From contig NWUY0300021860.1 in the NCBI GenBank assembly GCA_004151065.3, positions 13,178-34,514 of the forward strand: a stretch of DNA of 21,337 bases. The letters are read 5' to 3'. The position numbers and the translations under genes were made by a program. Positions 1 through 9,681 of the stretch are shown here, in pieces. A model generated the notes under the pieces. It saw nothing but the letters and a program-made list of their open reading frames with translations. It searched no databases and was not told the origin of the DNA. This DNA comes from Larix sibirica. Its lineage: Eukaryota > Streptophyta > Pinopsida > Pinales > Pinaceae. Each line of letters opens with the position of its first letter. Positions within the stretch are counted from its first letter, which is position 1.

Positions 1-235
1 GAAAATTCCTCATTCTTGAATGACAAGTGGACCCAACATTCACACTAAACCACAACTCAAATATAAAACTTCTTTCAAGAAGAGGAATTAAAATCAGAGG
101 ATCCAAATGTATTAATAAATTAGCTTGCTAATCAAAGTTCATGTGCAGGTGATCCTTCCATTGCAAGGACCTTGATTGAATGATTGGCCACCACTTTACA
201 AGCAACAACAAGTTCGTGAACAAGCTCTAAGGCCT
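1..235. other. Unassigned left edge
   Basis: I see no gene, LTR or repeat partner in this stretch. It is AT-rich and sits next to a possible gag remnant on the minus strand, so it may be more of the same decayed element cut by the window edge. Confidence 0.3.
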
Positions 236-653
236 TCACAACACCACCAACCCACTATGGTGGAACTTACACAACAATTGAAGGCATAATCTCCTCCAGG
301 TTTCCTTCTTATGAGAATTATCTCCACTCTTGGCACCTCCACCCTCCTTTTCTTTCATCACCCACATTTTCTTTCGAACCCGTGCCTTTCTTTTGAACGG
401 AAGGCTACAATCAATAGGCATATTACCATAATTGTGACAGTGAAATAACATGAATGGAATACCCATATAATTTGGTGTCTAGAAAATGGAGCAAGTGCTT
501 TTCTTCAACATCATATGTTGCTAATACCTCCCTCAAATCCAAACCAACCAAAATACAAGGTGCTTCGATTGAACTTGGTCTATGAAAGCTAGCATCTGCT
601 TCATAGAAGTAGCGTAGAGCATACCCAATCTCTATAAAAACTCCAAATGACAA
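236..653 (-). pseudogene. Possible gag remnant with a degenerate zinc knuckle
   Basis: Two overlapping minus-strand open frames (423-653 then 236-466) read on from one another in different frames. The second has the string CHNYGNMPIDC followed by a Lys/Arg-rich stretch. This resembles a retrotransposon gag CCHC knuckle (C-x2-C-x4-H-x4-C) in which the first Cys has become Leu and the His has become Asn, leaving only two ligands. Basic residues after the knuckle are usual in gag. The upstream frame (about 76 residues) has no motif I recognise. No intact start, protease or reverse transcriptase is attached. A chance match is quite possible. Confidence 0.25.
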
Positions 654-680
654 AGTATCAATAGATAGTTCGAGAAATTT

Positions 681-924
681 TGGTTATTTTTCTAAACACA
701 CAAGAAAGCATGCAAACATGATTAAAAATAGATTCAATGAGCTCGTGTAAAAATATATGCTTTTATTAAAGTCAATAGATACAATGAGGTTGATCTCCTT
801 TTATATCATTGGTAAGATAGTCGTGCTACAATTACAATGTAAGTACTTTATTATCTAATTATCATTTTAATAGTCACGTACAAACCGTGACTTTATTACA
901 TCAATTAATCCTCATATTCTAAGA
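681..924 (-). repeat. 3' LTR of the small copia-like element
   Basis: This copy pairs with 2337-2584 along its whole length. Shared blocks include the T-rich start, the gaggttgatc...cttttatatcatt segment and the tattctaaga end. Read on the minus strand it starts TCTTAGAATATGAGG, close to the TGTTAGAATAT start common in plant copia LTRs. A TATA-like box lies on the minus strand at about 799-807. The outer boundary at 681-682 is uncertain by a base or two because the terminal bases have diverged. Confidence 0.72.
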
Positions 925-930
925 CCCCTT
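925..930 (-). other. Polypurine tract next to the 3' LTR
   Basis: On the minus strand the bases just before the LTR start read aagggg. This position and composition fit the plus-strand priming tract of an LTR retroelement. It is short and decayed. Confidence 0.5.
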
Positions 931-2324
931 GTTAATGCTTATAGTACAATTTACAAAATTAGCTAAAATATTCTTCAGATGCTTCTCCTTGACAAAAACT
1001 GCTTGAACCAAGTAGGGTTCCATCAAGCTACCTTGTAATCCATGTATAGGTGTAGCTCCCAAGTTGAATTCTTGAATTCCTAGATTCCACCAATCTAAAC
1101 TTTTAAATTATGAATTTCTTGCATTAAATTATTGGACAACAATCCATGTACATGTCTCATAACCCCATTGTTGCAGGATCATTCTCTTAGATCCACAAAC
1201 TCTTTAAATATTATGCAATAGTCCATGCTGAGCATCACCTACACTTTATCTTTTCCTTGTTTTCAAAGTGTGGGACTATTAAAACATGAGAGTGTTATCT
1301 ATTTTTATTGTCCTATGTTCTGATTGGGTACAAGGTACAAGGTTTCTTCACTACATCACAAGGACTGATACTAAGTTGAAAATCAAATATCCCTATGGTA
1401 ATATATCCATATGTCAAGTCATTGGGGGTGCTCACCTAGTTTTCTAGGATAATATTTTGGGTACAAGATTTATCCATGTAAATCTCACTTTATTGAAAAA
1501 TAAACATTGAAAACCCTAACTAAATAAACAAACACATTGTTAAAAATTAATCAAAATACTGAAAATAACATAACTTATGAAGATAAAATACCACTCTTTG
1601 GATGATTTCTATAATGAAGGAAAAAGATGAACCCTATATATCTTCCCCCTCTCCTCCTTAGCATTAAATAACTCTATATTTGATTGTGCACTTCAGTTAA
1701 GAATTATGTTTATGACTACATATGCTCTTCTCAACGAATCACACAAAAATCACAAGAATAAACATACATTTGTTCTTGTGTCTTCAAAATACCTTCGTTC
1801 TATGTTTAGATTTGTTCATGTCTATGAATACTTATGTGTGGTTGCAACGATTCTTTACAAGTTGATGAACAATGCTATTGGATGTAGGTGCTCCTTTCTT
1901 TGTGGTAGACGTAAATATTTGGTGAGTCCATTTACTTCTCAAATATGATGCCTTGTTTCTTTATAGCAATAGCGTCTATTTTCTCTACCATTGGTATATG
2001 TCTTCTATATTGTTGGAAACTCGATTATAGTGTCCTGGTGTTTCAATATGGTAGTGAATCAATGATATGGTGACTCTAGGTGACATCAATAACTATTTTC
2101 CCATGGGGGACATTACTTCACTTTAGTTTTCATTGGAACTTAATTCACATTTCCCTTTTGCTACGAATGATAACTCATATTGCTAATGACCAAGGCTTTG
2201 ACAACCTTTCAAAAAAATACACAACATTGAATTGATACACCAGGACTTTGTCCTACAATATGACAAATGAATTGATACTAGTTGTTTTCAACTCAGTCTC
2301 TAAACATTTGCACAACTTGTTTCA
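931..2324 (-). other. Internal region of the small element, no recognisable protein
   Basis: The 1.4 kb between LTRs has frequent stops on both strands. The longest open stretch is 80 codons on the plus strand at 1706-1948, opposite to the element's direction and without a known motif, so I do not call it a gene. No reverse transcriptase, integrase or protease motif was found on either strand. Confidence 0.55.
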
Positions 2325-2336
2325 GTTTTGATACCA
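2325..2336 (-). other. Primer-binding site for initiator-Met tRNA
   Basis: The minus strand reads TGGTATCAAAAC. The usual plant copia site is TGGTATCAGAGC; the two differences are both G to A. It abuts the ACA end of the LTR at 2337, the expected spacing for minus-strand DNA priming. Confidence 0.75.
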
Positions 2337-2584
2337 TGTTATTTTTCTAAATATAAAAGAAATCTTGCAAACATGATTATAAATGGACTGAACAAACTCA
2401 TGTAAGAAGATAAAATTTTATTATCATGAAGTCAATTGATAAAATGAGGTTGATCCCCTTTTATATCATTAGCAAGGTAGCTGTGCTAACATTAGACCAT
2501 AACTACTTTATCATCTAATTATCATTTTAATAGTCACTTAAAAATTGTATCTTTATTACATTAGATAAGCCTTATACTCTAAGA
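2337..2584 (-). repeat. 5' LTR of the small copia-like element
   Basis: This is the partner of 681-924 in the same orientation. It carries the same minus-strand TATA-like box (about 2458-2467), and its ACA end abuts the primer-binding site. Divergence between the copies is high by eye, so the insertion is old. Confidence 0.72.
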
Positions 2585-2821
2585 AGTTTACCCATACGAA
2601 CATTTGATCAACCTTCTCAGTCTTAGCATTAAAGAAAGGTTACCACCATTTTAAAGATAAAGGGGTAGAGTGCCACTTCCATTGAAAAACCTGAATTTTC
2701 TCCACATTACATGGAGTGGAATATAAATGTCATCCACCCTCTTAGAATAAACATATAATGGATAAAATAGCCAATTGGCTATAAATTACCCTGGGGTAGG
2801 TGTTTACCCCAAGTCAAGTTT
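2585..2821. other. Unassigned stretch before an LTR
   Basis: It lies between the small minus-strand element and the purine tract of the next LTR. If that LTR belongs to an element to its left, this would be the remains of its internal 3' end. I could not match it to the C-terminus of any retroelement polyprotein. Confidence 0.3.
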
Positions 2822-2830
2822 AAAGGGGGG
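2822..2830 (+). other. Polypurine tract
   Basis: The tract aaagggggg sits three bases before a TGTTAGG LTR start. It is preceded by caagtcaagttt, and related bases recur near 6170-6183 beside the second copy of this LTR. Confidence 0.6.
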
Positions 2831-2832
2831 AA

Positions 2833-3109
2833 TGTTAGGTTAATCTTGAGCCCATGGTATTTTCCCATGGTATTAGCATGTGATGAAGCCTATTTAAAGG
2901 CTTGAGTAACTCCATTGTAAAATGCCTGTGTGTGGCTAATGTTGGCCATATTGGCCATGCCTTGGTTAGATTGGTCAAGGATAATTGAAGATATCTTTGG
3001 TTGTTGGTTTTCTCGTAAAACAGTTTCCATGGTAAAAAATATTCTTCATCATGTGATGTGTTTGATTGATATTTATTTTATTTCTCTTGTCATGCTCATA
3101 GATTTAACA
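2833..3109 (+). repeat. LTR, copy 1 (TG...CA ends, PBS follows)
   Basis: The 277-bp unit starts TGTTAGG after a purine tract and ends TTTAACA. It has a TATA-like ctatttaaagg near 2889-2899. Two bases after its end comes a decayed initiator-Met primer site (3112-3123). From 2949 to the end it aligns with 6183-6327, including the segment around atgccttgg...agattggtcaaggataattg. The second copy lacks roughly 125 bp at its start and a short block in the middle. Having a purine tract on one side and a primer site on the other means internal sequence lay on both sides, as in tandem or recombined elements. Confidence 0.62.
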
Positions 3110-3111
3110 TC

Positions 3112-3123
3112 TGATATTAGAGT
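3112..3123 (+). other. Decayed primer-binding site
   Basis: The bases TGATATTAGAGT differ from TGGTATCAGAGC at three positions, all C:G to T:A transitions. The position, two bases after the TTTAACA LTR end, supports the reading. Confidence 0.55.
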
Positions 3124-3129
3124 TGGGTA

Positions 3130-3815
3130 TGTAATGTCCCTAATTTTGACCCTTCACACAAACTATGTAAATGATGTAATATCATTGATTATTGTAAGGA
3201 ACATGGTGATGAGCTCAAATCCAAGACCCTACCATGGATTCCCCGGATGTATATGGTTAGTGAACCATGCGTTGGTCAAGCACAGTATCAATGTAATGTG
3301 ATGTACATATGCATGATAATAATAAATAAATCCACAACTGACTGTGCAAGGAAACAAGAGCAAGGGGAATGATTCTCCTACGGTTAGGAAGGGACATACT
3401 AATCCATGAAGCCTATATATGAGAGCCAAGTATCCAAGAGAGGACTGATGAGCCATCAAATATCAATTTGACTCATGCACCCCAATCATTTAATGCTTCA
3501 AGAGGAAGGTAGTTGAAGCAATTATTATCTTGGGGAAAAGGAAGGCATGGGTCTGAGTTTCTTGTGTTAGTCGCCCTAAAAAACTGAGAATGGGGACTAC
3601 TTATTCCGGGTATGCAACCAGCCGAATTGAATTCATCCTTAAATTACCTGTCAGTTGGGGGTGGGCACAATAAGTCATATTGTCAGTCTGGTAGTCAGTC
3701 AGACAATTTACTTGTTCAAGTAACTCCACCTCTCACATCAAAAAGTATGAATCTATCTAGCCCTATCTTTTCTGGGTAATCAATCAATCAATATATCGTT
3801 CTCATAGGGTGTGTG
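3130..3815 (+). mobile_element. Possible gypsy-type LTR nested just after the PBS
   Basis: The bases TGTAATGTCCC at 3130 resemble the starts of many plant Ty3/gypsy LTRs. A TATA-like tatatat lies at 3414-3420 with about 290 bp before it, a normal U3 spacing. I have no second copy in the window to define the right end. The end given is a guess from the change to a gtgtgtgatagagaggagc leader-like string near 3808-3830. Low confidence. Confidence 0.3.
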
Positions 3816-4338
3816 TGATAGAGAGGAGCTGGTCATTTCCTGAGAGGAATCCTATCATGAAGAGTGACAAAGTGGAGAGTGGTTCTAAGTTTTGGTTTAT
3901 GGTTATGACTAAGGATGAAGAGAAAATCTTAAAGCGCAACCGCTATGCATTCTGTAATCATTATGAGCATCAGAGTGGTATCGAAGTTGTCCAGTTGTTA
4001 ATTTGTGCCTATTCACTTTGAATATATGTTGAATTCCTACGTTGCAAGTTTGTTTTCAGAATTATCTAAGTATGTCTAACAGAGTGGTGAATTTTGCACG
4101 TGAGTTCTCAGTCACACGCCCAGTTGTCATGAGTGCGCCCTAAACTATTAAGTTTTCCTAGTATCAGTCACGAGCCTGAAAGTCCCGGTTCATTGTTGTT
4201 TATGTCAACCTGAGTATAGTCGTTTGTGAGTCTTATTATAACTCGAGTGGTTTGTTGGGAAGCAACTAGATATATTTCCCTTGAAACTACTTGGTTGTGT
4301 GTAGCCAATATTTGTAAGCACCGGGAAGACATAACTTG
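3816..4338. other. Unassigned internal-type sequence
   Basis: A 70-codon plus-strand frame at 3809-4021 includes FCNHYEHQS after a Lys/Arg-rich stretch, faintly like a broken gag zinc knuckle (one Cys and one His at usable spacing). The rest, 4022-4338, has no motif and no repeat partner that I can find. It precedes the 1.4-kb repeat and may belong to the same element. Confidence 0.25.
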
Positions 4339-4818
4339 TTGGAAAATGATCCAGGCTTTGGGTGATCTTTCTGCACACACACTAGAATAACACCTGGAGG
4401 AAGGGGATTCCTGAGGGCTCATTGAACAGTGAAGGGGTACCTTCTTGGTGTTGTGTGGGGTGGGTAATGTGGACCCCAAGTTAGCCAAGTGTACGCAAGG
4501 TGTCTATGATTAAGGAGGTAAAACCGATCTAACTATTTGTCCCTTATTGATTTTGCATGTGATCTTGATATGTGGACATAGTGGTATTGAGTACCAAGTG
4601 GATTGGATTCCAAAGGAGGTATGGATCACAAAACTGGTTGATGAGACTAATGTAGGTTGAATCCTCTTGGAAAATGACCACGTTTGGGTGGTCTTTCTAT
4701 GCACACATTGGAATAGCACCTAAAGGAAGGTGACGCCTGAGGACTGTTGATCGGTGAAGGGGTTCCTTCTTTATGTTGCGTGGGGCAGGTATTGTGGACC
4801 CCAAGTTGGCTAAGTCTG
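4339..4818 (+). repeat. Two 160-bp direct repeats, 328-bp period
   Basis: Units at about 4339-4497 and 4667-4818 share ggaaaatga, tttgggtg.tctttct, cac..ggaata.cacct, ggtgaaggggt.cctt and gtggaccccaagtt. The intervening 170 bp is not repeated. The same pair recurs in copy 2 at 11722-11880 and 12046-12198. Confidence 0.7.
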
Positions 4819-4886
4819 ATTGAGCTACCTACGACTCTAAGGAGAGTTTACTAGCTTAACATTTGCTTACATTACCCTTATAGCTT

Positions 4887-5006
4887 GTTAACCTAGCAGA
4901 GGTTGTCTTGGTTTGAGAATTGAGTCTATGTGACTATGGGCATCCTGTTAACCTAGCAGAGGCTAGCTTGGTTGTGGCCTTGTGCCTATTTGACTATGAG
5001 TGAGAT
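4887..5006 (+). repeat. 60-bp tandem repeat, two units
   Basis: Units starting at 4887 and 4947 both begin gttaacctagcagagg and continue through a cttggtt and a tgactatg block. Copy 2 has the equivalent pair at 12268 and 12326 with a period of 58. Confidence 0.65.
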
Positions 5007-5735
5007 CTGGATAGTTCCCCTTTCCTTAGGAAAATCATTCCCAACGCGGGGGTGGCCTCTTAGTAGAAAGATTATATGCTAAACAGAGGGCCTACAATTG
5101 GGTGGAATGTTTCTCTTGCACAGTCAATTGCTTGGAAAAGCTTCATTCAATATAAGTGTTATTTGATGTCTCATTGATGTTATTCATTTCCATTATATGA
5201 ATGTTAATCTAACATGGTGAAGATGCATGCTATAATTTGTAGTTGTGAATATGAATCATTGTAGTTAGAAGTAATCATGTTTCTTGTTATCTAAGTATTA
5301 GATATGTGATATTATACTTCATGAAATGCTTGCATATATATGAATGTTTGTATATGAAGTCCCATTACGCATGTAGTGCTAACGTTGCAGGAAGTCAGTG
5401 ACTCATCAATGCAAGCTAAGTTTCCATGCAGCGATTATCCTGCATGGTGGTAGACACATTATGGTTAAAGGAAATCGTGTAATGGATTGCATGGCAGTCT
5501 GACTTCGTGAGCGCATTGCGTCTACATGCTAGAGAAATTGACAAAGCACAAAAGTGCACAAGGTTAAAGCAGTACGCGCGGAAATGCACATAGATTTATG
5601 TATGATGTGTGCAATGCATAGCTTAGCGAATTAAGATATGTGGGATAGTGTACTTCTTAGAAAATTAACTCAAAATTAGACATAAATTGTCTTGGTTTCA
5701 GAAGCAAGAAGAAAAAAAGATCCCCCATGGTCGTG

Positions 5736-6149
5736 ATAGCCCACTGAGGTCTTCGAGGACATGATAGGGTAGACCTAGACTCCGTGGAAAGAGTGGTCTA
5801 ATGCTTGGAGCCATGGAGAGAATTTGGGATGAACTCTCGAGATGGGAAAGGACATATAGTCATAGGTAAATGGCACGTGGAAAAATTGCATGGCATGGGT
5901 CTATGTGAAGCATTAGCATAAGAAGCACATGGAAGATATATGAAGAAGTGGTTGGGTCATTGTATTGTAAGAATTTTTTTTTGGAATTAGATGTAATCAC
6001 AATATAAATGGGCATATGTTTGTAAGACCTATTTAGCCATGTGAACCCCTGGTTTCCTTAGTTTATTGATTCATCGATAAAGTCTAGATGTAGACTTAGG
6101 TGCTTTGGGGGGGGCATGTTGATTGCTTGGATACTTCATTAAGAAGTTT
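5736..6149. other. Gene-free stretch with a G8 run
   Basis: No open frame or repeat partner found. A run of eight G at 6107-6114, followed by catgttg, could be a purine tract in front of the next LTR. However, related pre-LTR sequence lies further right at 6150-6183, so the G run may be incidental. Confidence 0.3.
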
Positions 6150-6327
6150 GAGGGGTGTTGGTGCTTATCCCAAGTTAAGTTTATTGGCCATGCCTTGGCT
6201 AGATTGGTCAAGGATAATTGGTTGTCAATTTTCCCATAAAAGAGTTTCCAAGGTAAAAAAATATATTCTTGTGATGTTTTTTATTGATATTTATTTTATT
6301 TCTCTTTCTATGCTCATAGATTTAATA
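6150..6327 (+). repeat. LTR, copy 2, internally deleted
   Basis: The stretch 6150-6183 matches the bases just before the LTR of copy 1 (about 2790-2822). The sequence then jumps to the part equivalent to 2949-3109, so about 125 bp including the LTR start is missing. A further short block is missing after ggataattg. The end TTTAATA matches TTTAACA with C to T. What follows (tcaaggtagg) may be a damaged primer site. Confidence 0.6.
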
Positions 6328-6670
6328 TCAAGGTAGGAAGTGCCCATGTTCCAAGAAAATATCAATCATTGCTTCACTACCTTCATCATCATAACCTAAA
6401 TTTATTCATTGATATATATGACCTTAGACACAATTAGTCGATCTTGAAATGAAAGAATGTTAAGTAGTGAGGGATAAATAATGACTTTGCAGATGAATGG
6501 GACCAATACATTGTTGTGCTTCAAATGCTCTTAATCATAATAAGAGACCAACCACATAATCCAATATATGCTATAAACAAAACATGAGAACATTACTGAG
6601 TGAAAATGGGGTATCAAGTAGCAATTCAAACCATAGAGGAAGGTGATCCTTGAGATTGGCATTTAATATC
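6328..6670. other. Unassigned stretch before the LINE fragment
   Basis: No recognisable domain. It may be 5' LINE sequence decayed beyond reading, since the readable LINE frame starts at 6672 without a boundary signal. Confidence 0.3.
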
Positions 6671-6671
6671 A

Positions 6672-7450
6672 AAACTAAAAAGAAATTGGAAAGGACCTAG
6701 GAGGTGCTTGCTTTGCAAAGAGAACTCGAAAAATCATTGCTCATATTTTGGTGCATTGTCATTTCACAAAAGAGGTTTGGAGTGATGCATTGGATATTTA
6801 TGGAGGAAAAGGGAGGTGACAAGGAGACTTGATTGAATTTGATTTGGAACTTTGGCCAAAAGATCAAGGAGTAAGGAAGGATCACCAATCCTTCCCATGT
6901 TTTGACTTGTGTGTAGTATGGAAAACTAGGAATGAAGCATTATTCCAAGGGAAAAAATCTCATTCATTAAGACATTTTAGAATATGAAAGAAGATTAACT
7001 AAACTATGAGAAGCCAAAGATAAAGAAACAAAGTGGTTGAAGACCTACAAACAAATACATCAAGCCTTTATGGGTATTTTGATAGAGAAACCACTAAATC
7101 CCCAAATAAATGTGGTGTAGGAGGCATCCTATTAATTTTGATTCCAATGAAACCAATTTTGAATGCGGCTTAGGTAATGGGACCAACAATTACATAGAGG
7201 TCAAAGAAGTCTCCATCTTGGTGGCCATTGCACTAGAGAAAAGAATCTGGGAAATTAACATCTATGGAGCCTCAATATTTGTTGGATTGGCTAATTGATT
7301 CTTTAAGAGTATTGACTTATTTGAAAGTCATCAACATGTAGAGGACCTCAAATCTCATTACTAAGATCCATTTTCAACACATGTATGATGAACATGACCA
7401 AGAGGTGGAGCTTTTATCAAAATAGGCATGTCGAAAAGAACTGAAGTCAT
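6672..7450 (+). pseudogene. LINE ORF2 3' end: zinc finger and RNase H
   Basis: Conceptual translation gives the C-terminal part of a plant non-LTR retrotransposon ORF2. First comes the zf-RVT type zinc finger: Cys codons at 6705 and 6714, His at 6742 and Cys at 6757, followed by FTKEVW, typical of this family. Then comes a Trp-rich linker ending VVWKTRNEALFQ. An RNase H domain follows, with GYFD at 7072-7083, CGVGGIL, then NGTNNY-IEV at 7182-7202 and EINIYG near 7253-7268, ending near FQHMYDEHDQEVELLSK. At least two frameshifts (about 6723-6735 and 7129) and a TGA at 6817-6819 in place of a likely Trp break it. The RNase H GDS aspartate reads Ala (codon 7269-7271). It is dead, 5'-truncated as LINEs often are, and no poly(A) tail was found. 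Confidence 0.75.
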
Positions 7451-7879
7451 TCTATATGAGAGGTCTACGGGATGGGGTTGAGGATACATATATAGATACA
7501 TCTAGTGATGAATAGTTTAAATGAATGAGGGTGATGGTTTATATGCCTATGGAAATCCTTCATGTACAATCATGACTTTACGATTATACCTTTTAACAAT
7601 TACATTTCATTTAACATTGTCCTCAAAGCATAGTTAATAGGACTTTCAACAATTGAGCATATCTTGTTAAGGCAATATCTGTATCTTGTTGCAAGGGTTT
7701 GACCTAGTCCAGGATTTGATATTGAACACTATCAAGGTTCCTTTGTAGCGTGTTCACGATACTTTGAATTTTTCGACTTGGTTGTGTAACATGAAACCTT
7801 TATGCCCATTTTTATAATATTTTATTCCTACCTAAGGTTAGAAGCTTTGAGTTGACTTTCCAATGTCCTTTGATGTCAT
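7451..7879. other. Gene-free stretch between LINE and gypsy relics
   Basis: The first hundred bases are probably LINE 3' sequence. The rest is T-rich on the plus strand like the gypsy relic that follows, and could be its pol start, but I recognise no reverse transcriptase motif on the minus strand. Confidence 0.3.
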
Positions 7880-8366
7880 TGTTGTATGTTTCCTCGACCT
7901 TCTCTTATTAATAGTGAAAAAACTTGCTTGTAAGACAAGTCTTCAAGGCCATATTATTTATAATTTTTTCCTTGCAAATAAAATTCCATGAAGTGTTATT
8001 GTAGATTAGCAATCTAAGTGCCTAGATAAAACAACCACTCAACCATATCCATTCCATTAAGTAGTAAAACATAGAACCCTATTTTTAGTTCCACATTCAG
8101 TATTTGTACAAAGATCTAACATCTTCCTATCTCCTATGTCCATTGAAGATCATAACCTTTGTACCCTTGGTAGGATATACAAAAAGGTTTAAATTATTAG
8201 TGAAGTTGATGTCCACACATTTATGAGTGTTGCTATAATCTACCAGTATCATCACTTCCCTTTTTTTTATAATTCCTCTAACTTTTAGGGTCTTAGTTTG
8301 CAACTTTTCATCATGGTTACAAGTAAAACTTCTAGGGTTGCTTCTCTCTTCTGTTATGTTGGGCAT
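7880..8366 (-). pseudogene. Retropepsin-like protease domain, broken
   Basis: The open part (8366-8127, 79 residues) has REVMILVD with the catalytic Asp (codon 8238-8240) but reads DYSN where active retropepsins have D-S/T-G. NLNLFVYPTKG and MIFNGH follow as in the gypsy fold. Beyond the stop, further translation gives GMDMV and EWL, matching the G-x-D-x-V-L-G...W-L end of the domain. The loss of the active-site Ser/Gly and the stops mean it is inactive. Confidence 0.65.
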
Positions 8367-8439
8367 AGAAGACTAGTGCAAATGATATTTTTTCAAGTTT
8401 AAGATTTCTACTTCCTTCCCAATTACAATTTTGCAATGA

Positions 8440-9345
8440 TAAATAGTGATTTCTCTTCTTCATTTGTGTCTTCAATTCGAATCTCTAACTCATCATCTTT
8501 CTTTGCCTCCCGATTGTGTAGTTTTTTTGCATTATCCTCTGATTAAAGTAATTGATCCCGTGATAGCCCAAGTACTCATGTCACCATTGTTTCCCATTCA
8601 TGTATGTTCATCAACGTCTCATTTTTGTTTCATGTGTGTTCATCAACATCTCATTTTTGTTGTAACTTGGTAAGTTTTGCAAAAAATTCCTTGTATACCT
8701 TTGCATCTTTTAAAGAATTCACCTCTAAGTGTATGTCAATTGAATGAGACACATGGCACTGAGGACTTCCACCACTTGTACAAGTGGTACGTTGGGCCAT
8801 CAAAGTGCATGGACAATATTTTTATTTCCTTTCCTTTGTTTTGAATGCTATGTATGTCGAAATATTCTTCTATCCTAGGTTACAACTTTTGCCATGGTCA
8901 CAAGCAAAATTCTCAGGTTAATTGTTTTTCTCTCCTCTATGGGTAGTAGAAGGTTGATGTTCATGATATTTTTGGTGTAGCTTCATCATCGTCACATTAT
9001 GATTGCAACTTAGAAGTGATTTTATTTTCCAAGACAAAGATTTCTACCTTCTTCCCATTTATAATAGTGATTTTTCTTATTCTCCATGTTTGTTTTCAAT
9101 TCCAATCTCTAATTCTTCTTTCTCAAAATTCCAAATTGTATGGTTTTTTATCATTATCTTATTTCTTGCATTTGGTTCCTCGATGTCCTTTGATTCTAAT
9201 TTCAACCCAAAGGTGATTTTATTTTTCTAATTTAAAATTTTCTTCCTTCATTTTTATAATTCATCTTCTTCATTCATACCTTCAATTCCAATCTCTAACT
9301 CATCTTCTCTACCTTCCAATTGTATAGGCTTTTTGCATTATCTTC
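8440..9345 (-). repeat. Triplicated ~90-bp segment in the gag-protease linker
   Basis: Three copies at about 8450-8540, 9070-9165 and 9255-9345 share cttcaatt.caatctctaa.tc and a later attgt.t.g.tttttt.cattatc. Copies two and three are about 185 bp apart; copy one is about 620 bp before copy two. Together with the duplicated gag end this points to nested duplications within the element. Confidence 0.6.
8706..8810 (-). pseudogene. Second copy of the gag C-terminal segment
   Basis: The 35 codons read down from 8810 align with those at 9840-9736 without gaps, 1030 bp away. Shared features are MHF, a Y/W pair, WCKS or WWKS, VP, SFN and EFFKR. A TGA stands where the other copy has Trp in SFNWH. 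Flanking bases also match, for example ttttaaagaattca and aatattcttct. Confidence 0.68.
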
Positions 9346-9418
9346 TTTGTTGCATCCATGTATTGAATCATGTCTCTCTGCATCTCATACATTTACCTTA
9401 TTTTCATCTCTAAGCTTC

Positions 9419-9453
9419 TAGAAACCATAAACTTTCGACGTTTATGGTTTCTA
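9419..9453. repeat. Perfect 14-bp inverted repeat, 7-nt loop
   Basis: The arm tagaaaccataaac at 9419-9432 is exactly complementary to gtttatggtttcta at 9440-9453 around the loop tttcgac. No T-run follows and no coding frame explains it. Confidence 0.8.
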
Positions 9454-9681
9454 TCATATTTTGTTATGACCTACTTAGTTTCAATTCTATCATTTTCACC
9501 TTATCTTTGGCACCTTCCAGGGTTTTAGCATTGTGCATCTCATTTGTTCCTTATGTGAGGCTTTCATCTAAACACATAAGATTAGATTGAATGATCTTGT
9601 GATATTTGTGTCACTCGTGTAGGAAGTATTTTCCATTCATGTGTGTATTCATCAACAATTTATTTGTATTAACCTACTAAA

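Larger units (their letters stand above)
681..2584 (-). mobile_element. Small non-autonomous copia-like LTR retrotransposon
   Basis: Two direct repeats of about 245 bp (681-924 and 2337-2584) enclose about 1.4 kb. Read on the minus strand, the right copy ends in ACA at 2337-2339 and is followed at once by a primer-binding site matching initiator-Met tRNA at 10 of 12 positions (2325-2336). The left copy is preceded by a purine tract (925-930 read in reverse). This fixes the orientation: 5' LTR on the right, 3' LTR on the left. I recognise no gag or pol domain inside, so it would depend on another element's proteins. The size of about 1.9 kb fits a TRIM-like or internally deleted copia element. 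A possible degenerate 5-bp target duplication (aattt at left, agttt at right) is weak. Confidence 0.72.
4339..5735 (+). repeat. 1.4-kb dispersed repeat, copy 1
   Basis: This stretch matches 11722-13105 in order and orientation, with many shared blocks. Examples are gaaggggtacctt...ggtgttgtgtgggg, tgtgactatgg, ttccttaggaaaatcat, cctcttag.agaaa and gatccc.catggt at the end. It has no open frame or known domain on either strand. Both copies contain the same internal tandem repeats, so those predate the duplication. The arrangement fits an untranslated or LTR part of an LTR retroelement, but I cannot name the family. Similarity stops at about 5735, where copy 2 passes into an integrase relic. Confidence 0.7.

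Noticed and set aside
3678-3710. Inverted repeat around attgtcagtctg...cagacaat
   Set aside because: Only about six bases pair and the rest is direct gtcagt repetition.
4168-4488. 106-codon minus-strand frame resembling part of the one at 11325-11828
   Set aside because: The likeness comes from both being antisense to the duplicated 160-bp unit; the two copies differ in length and no domain is present.
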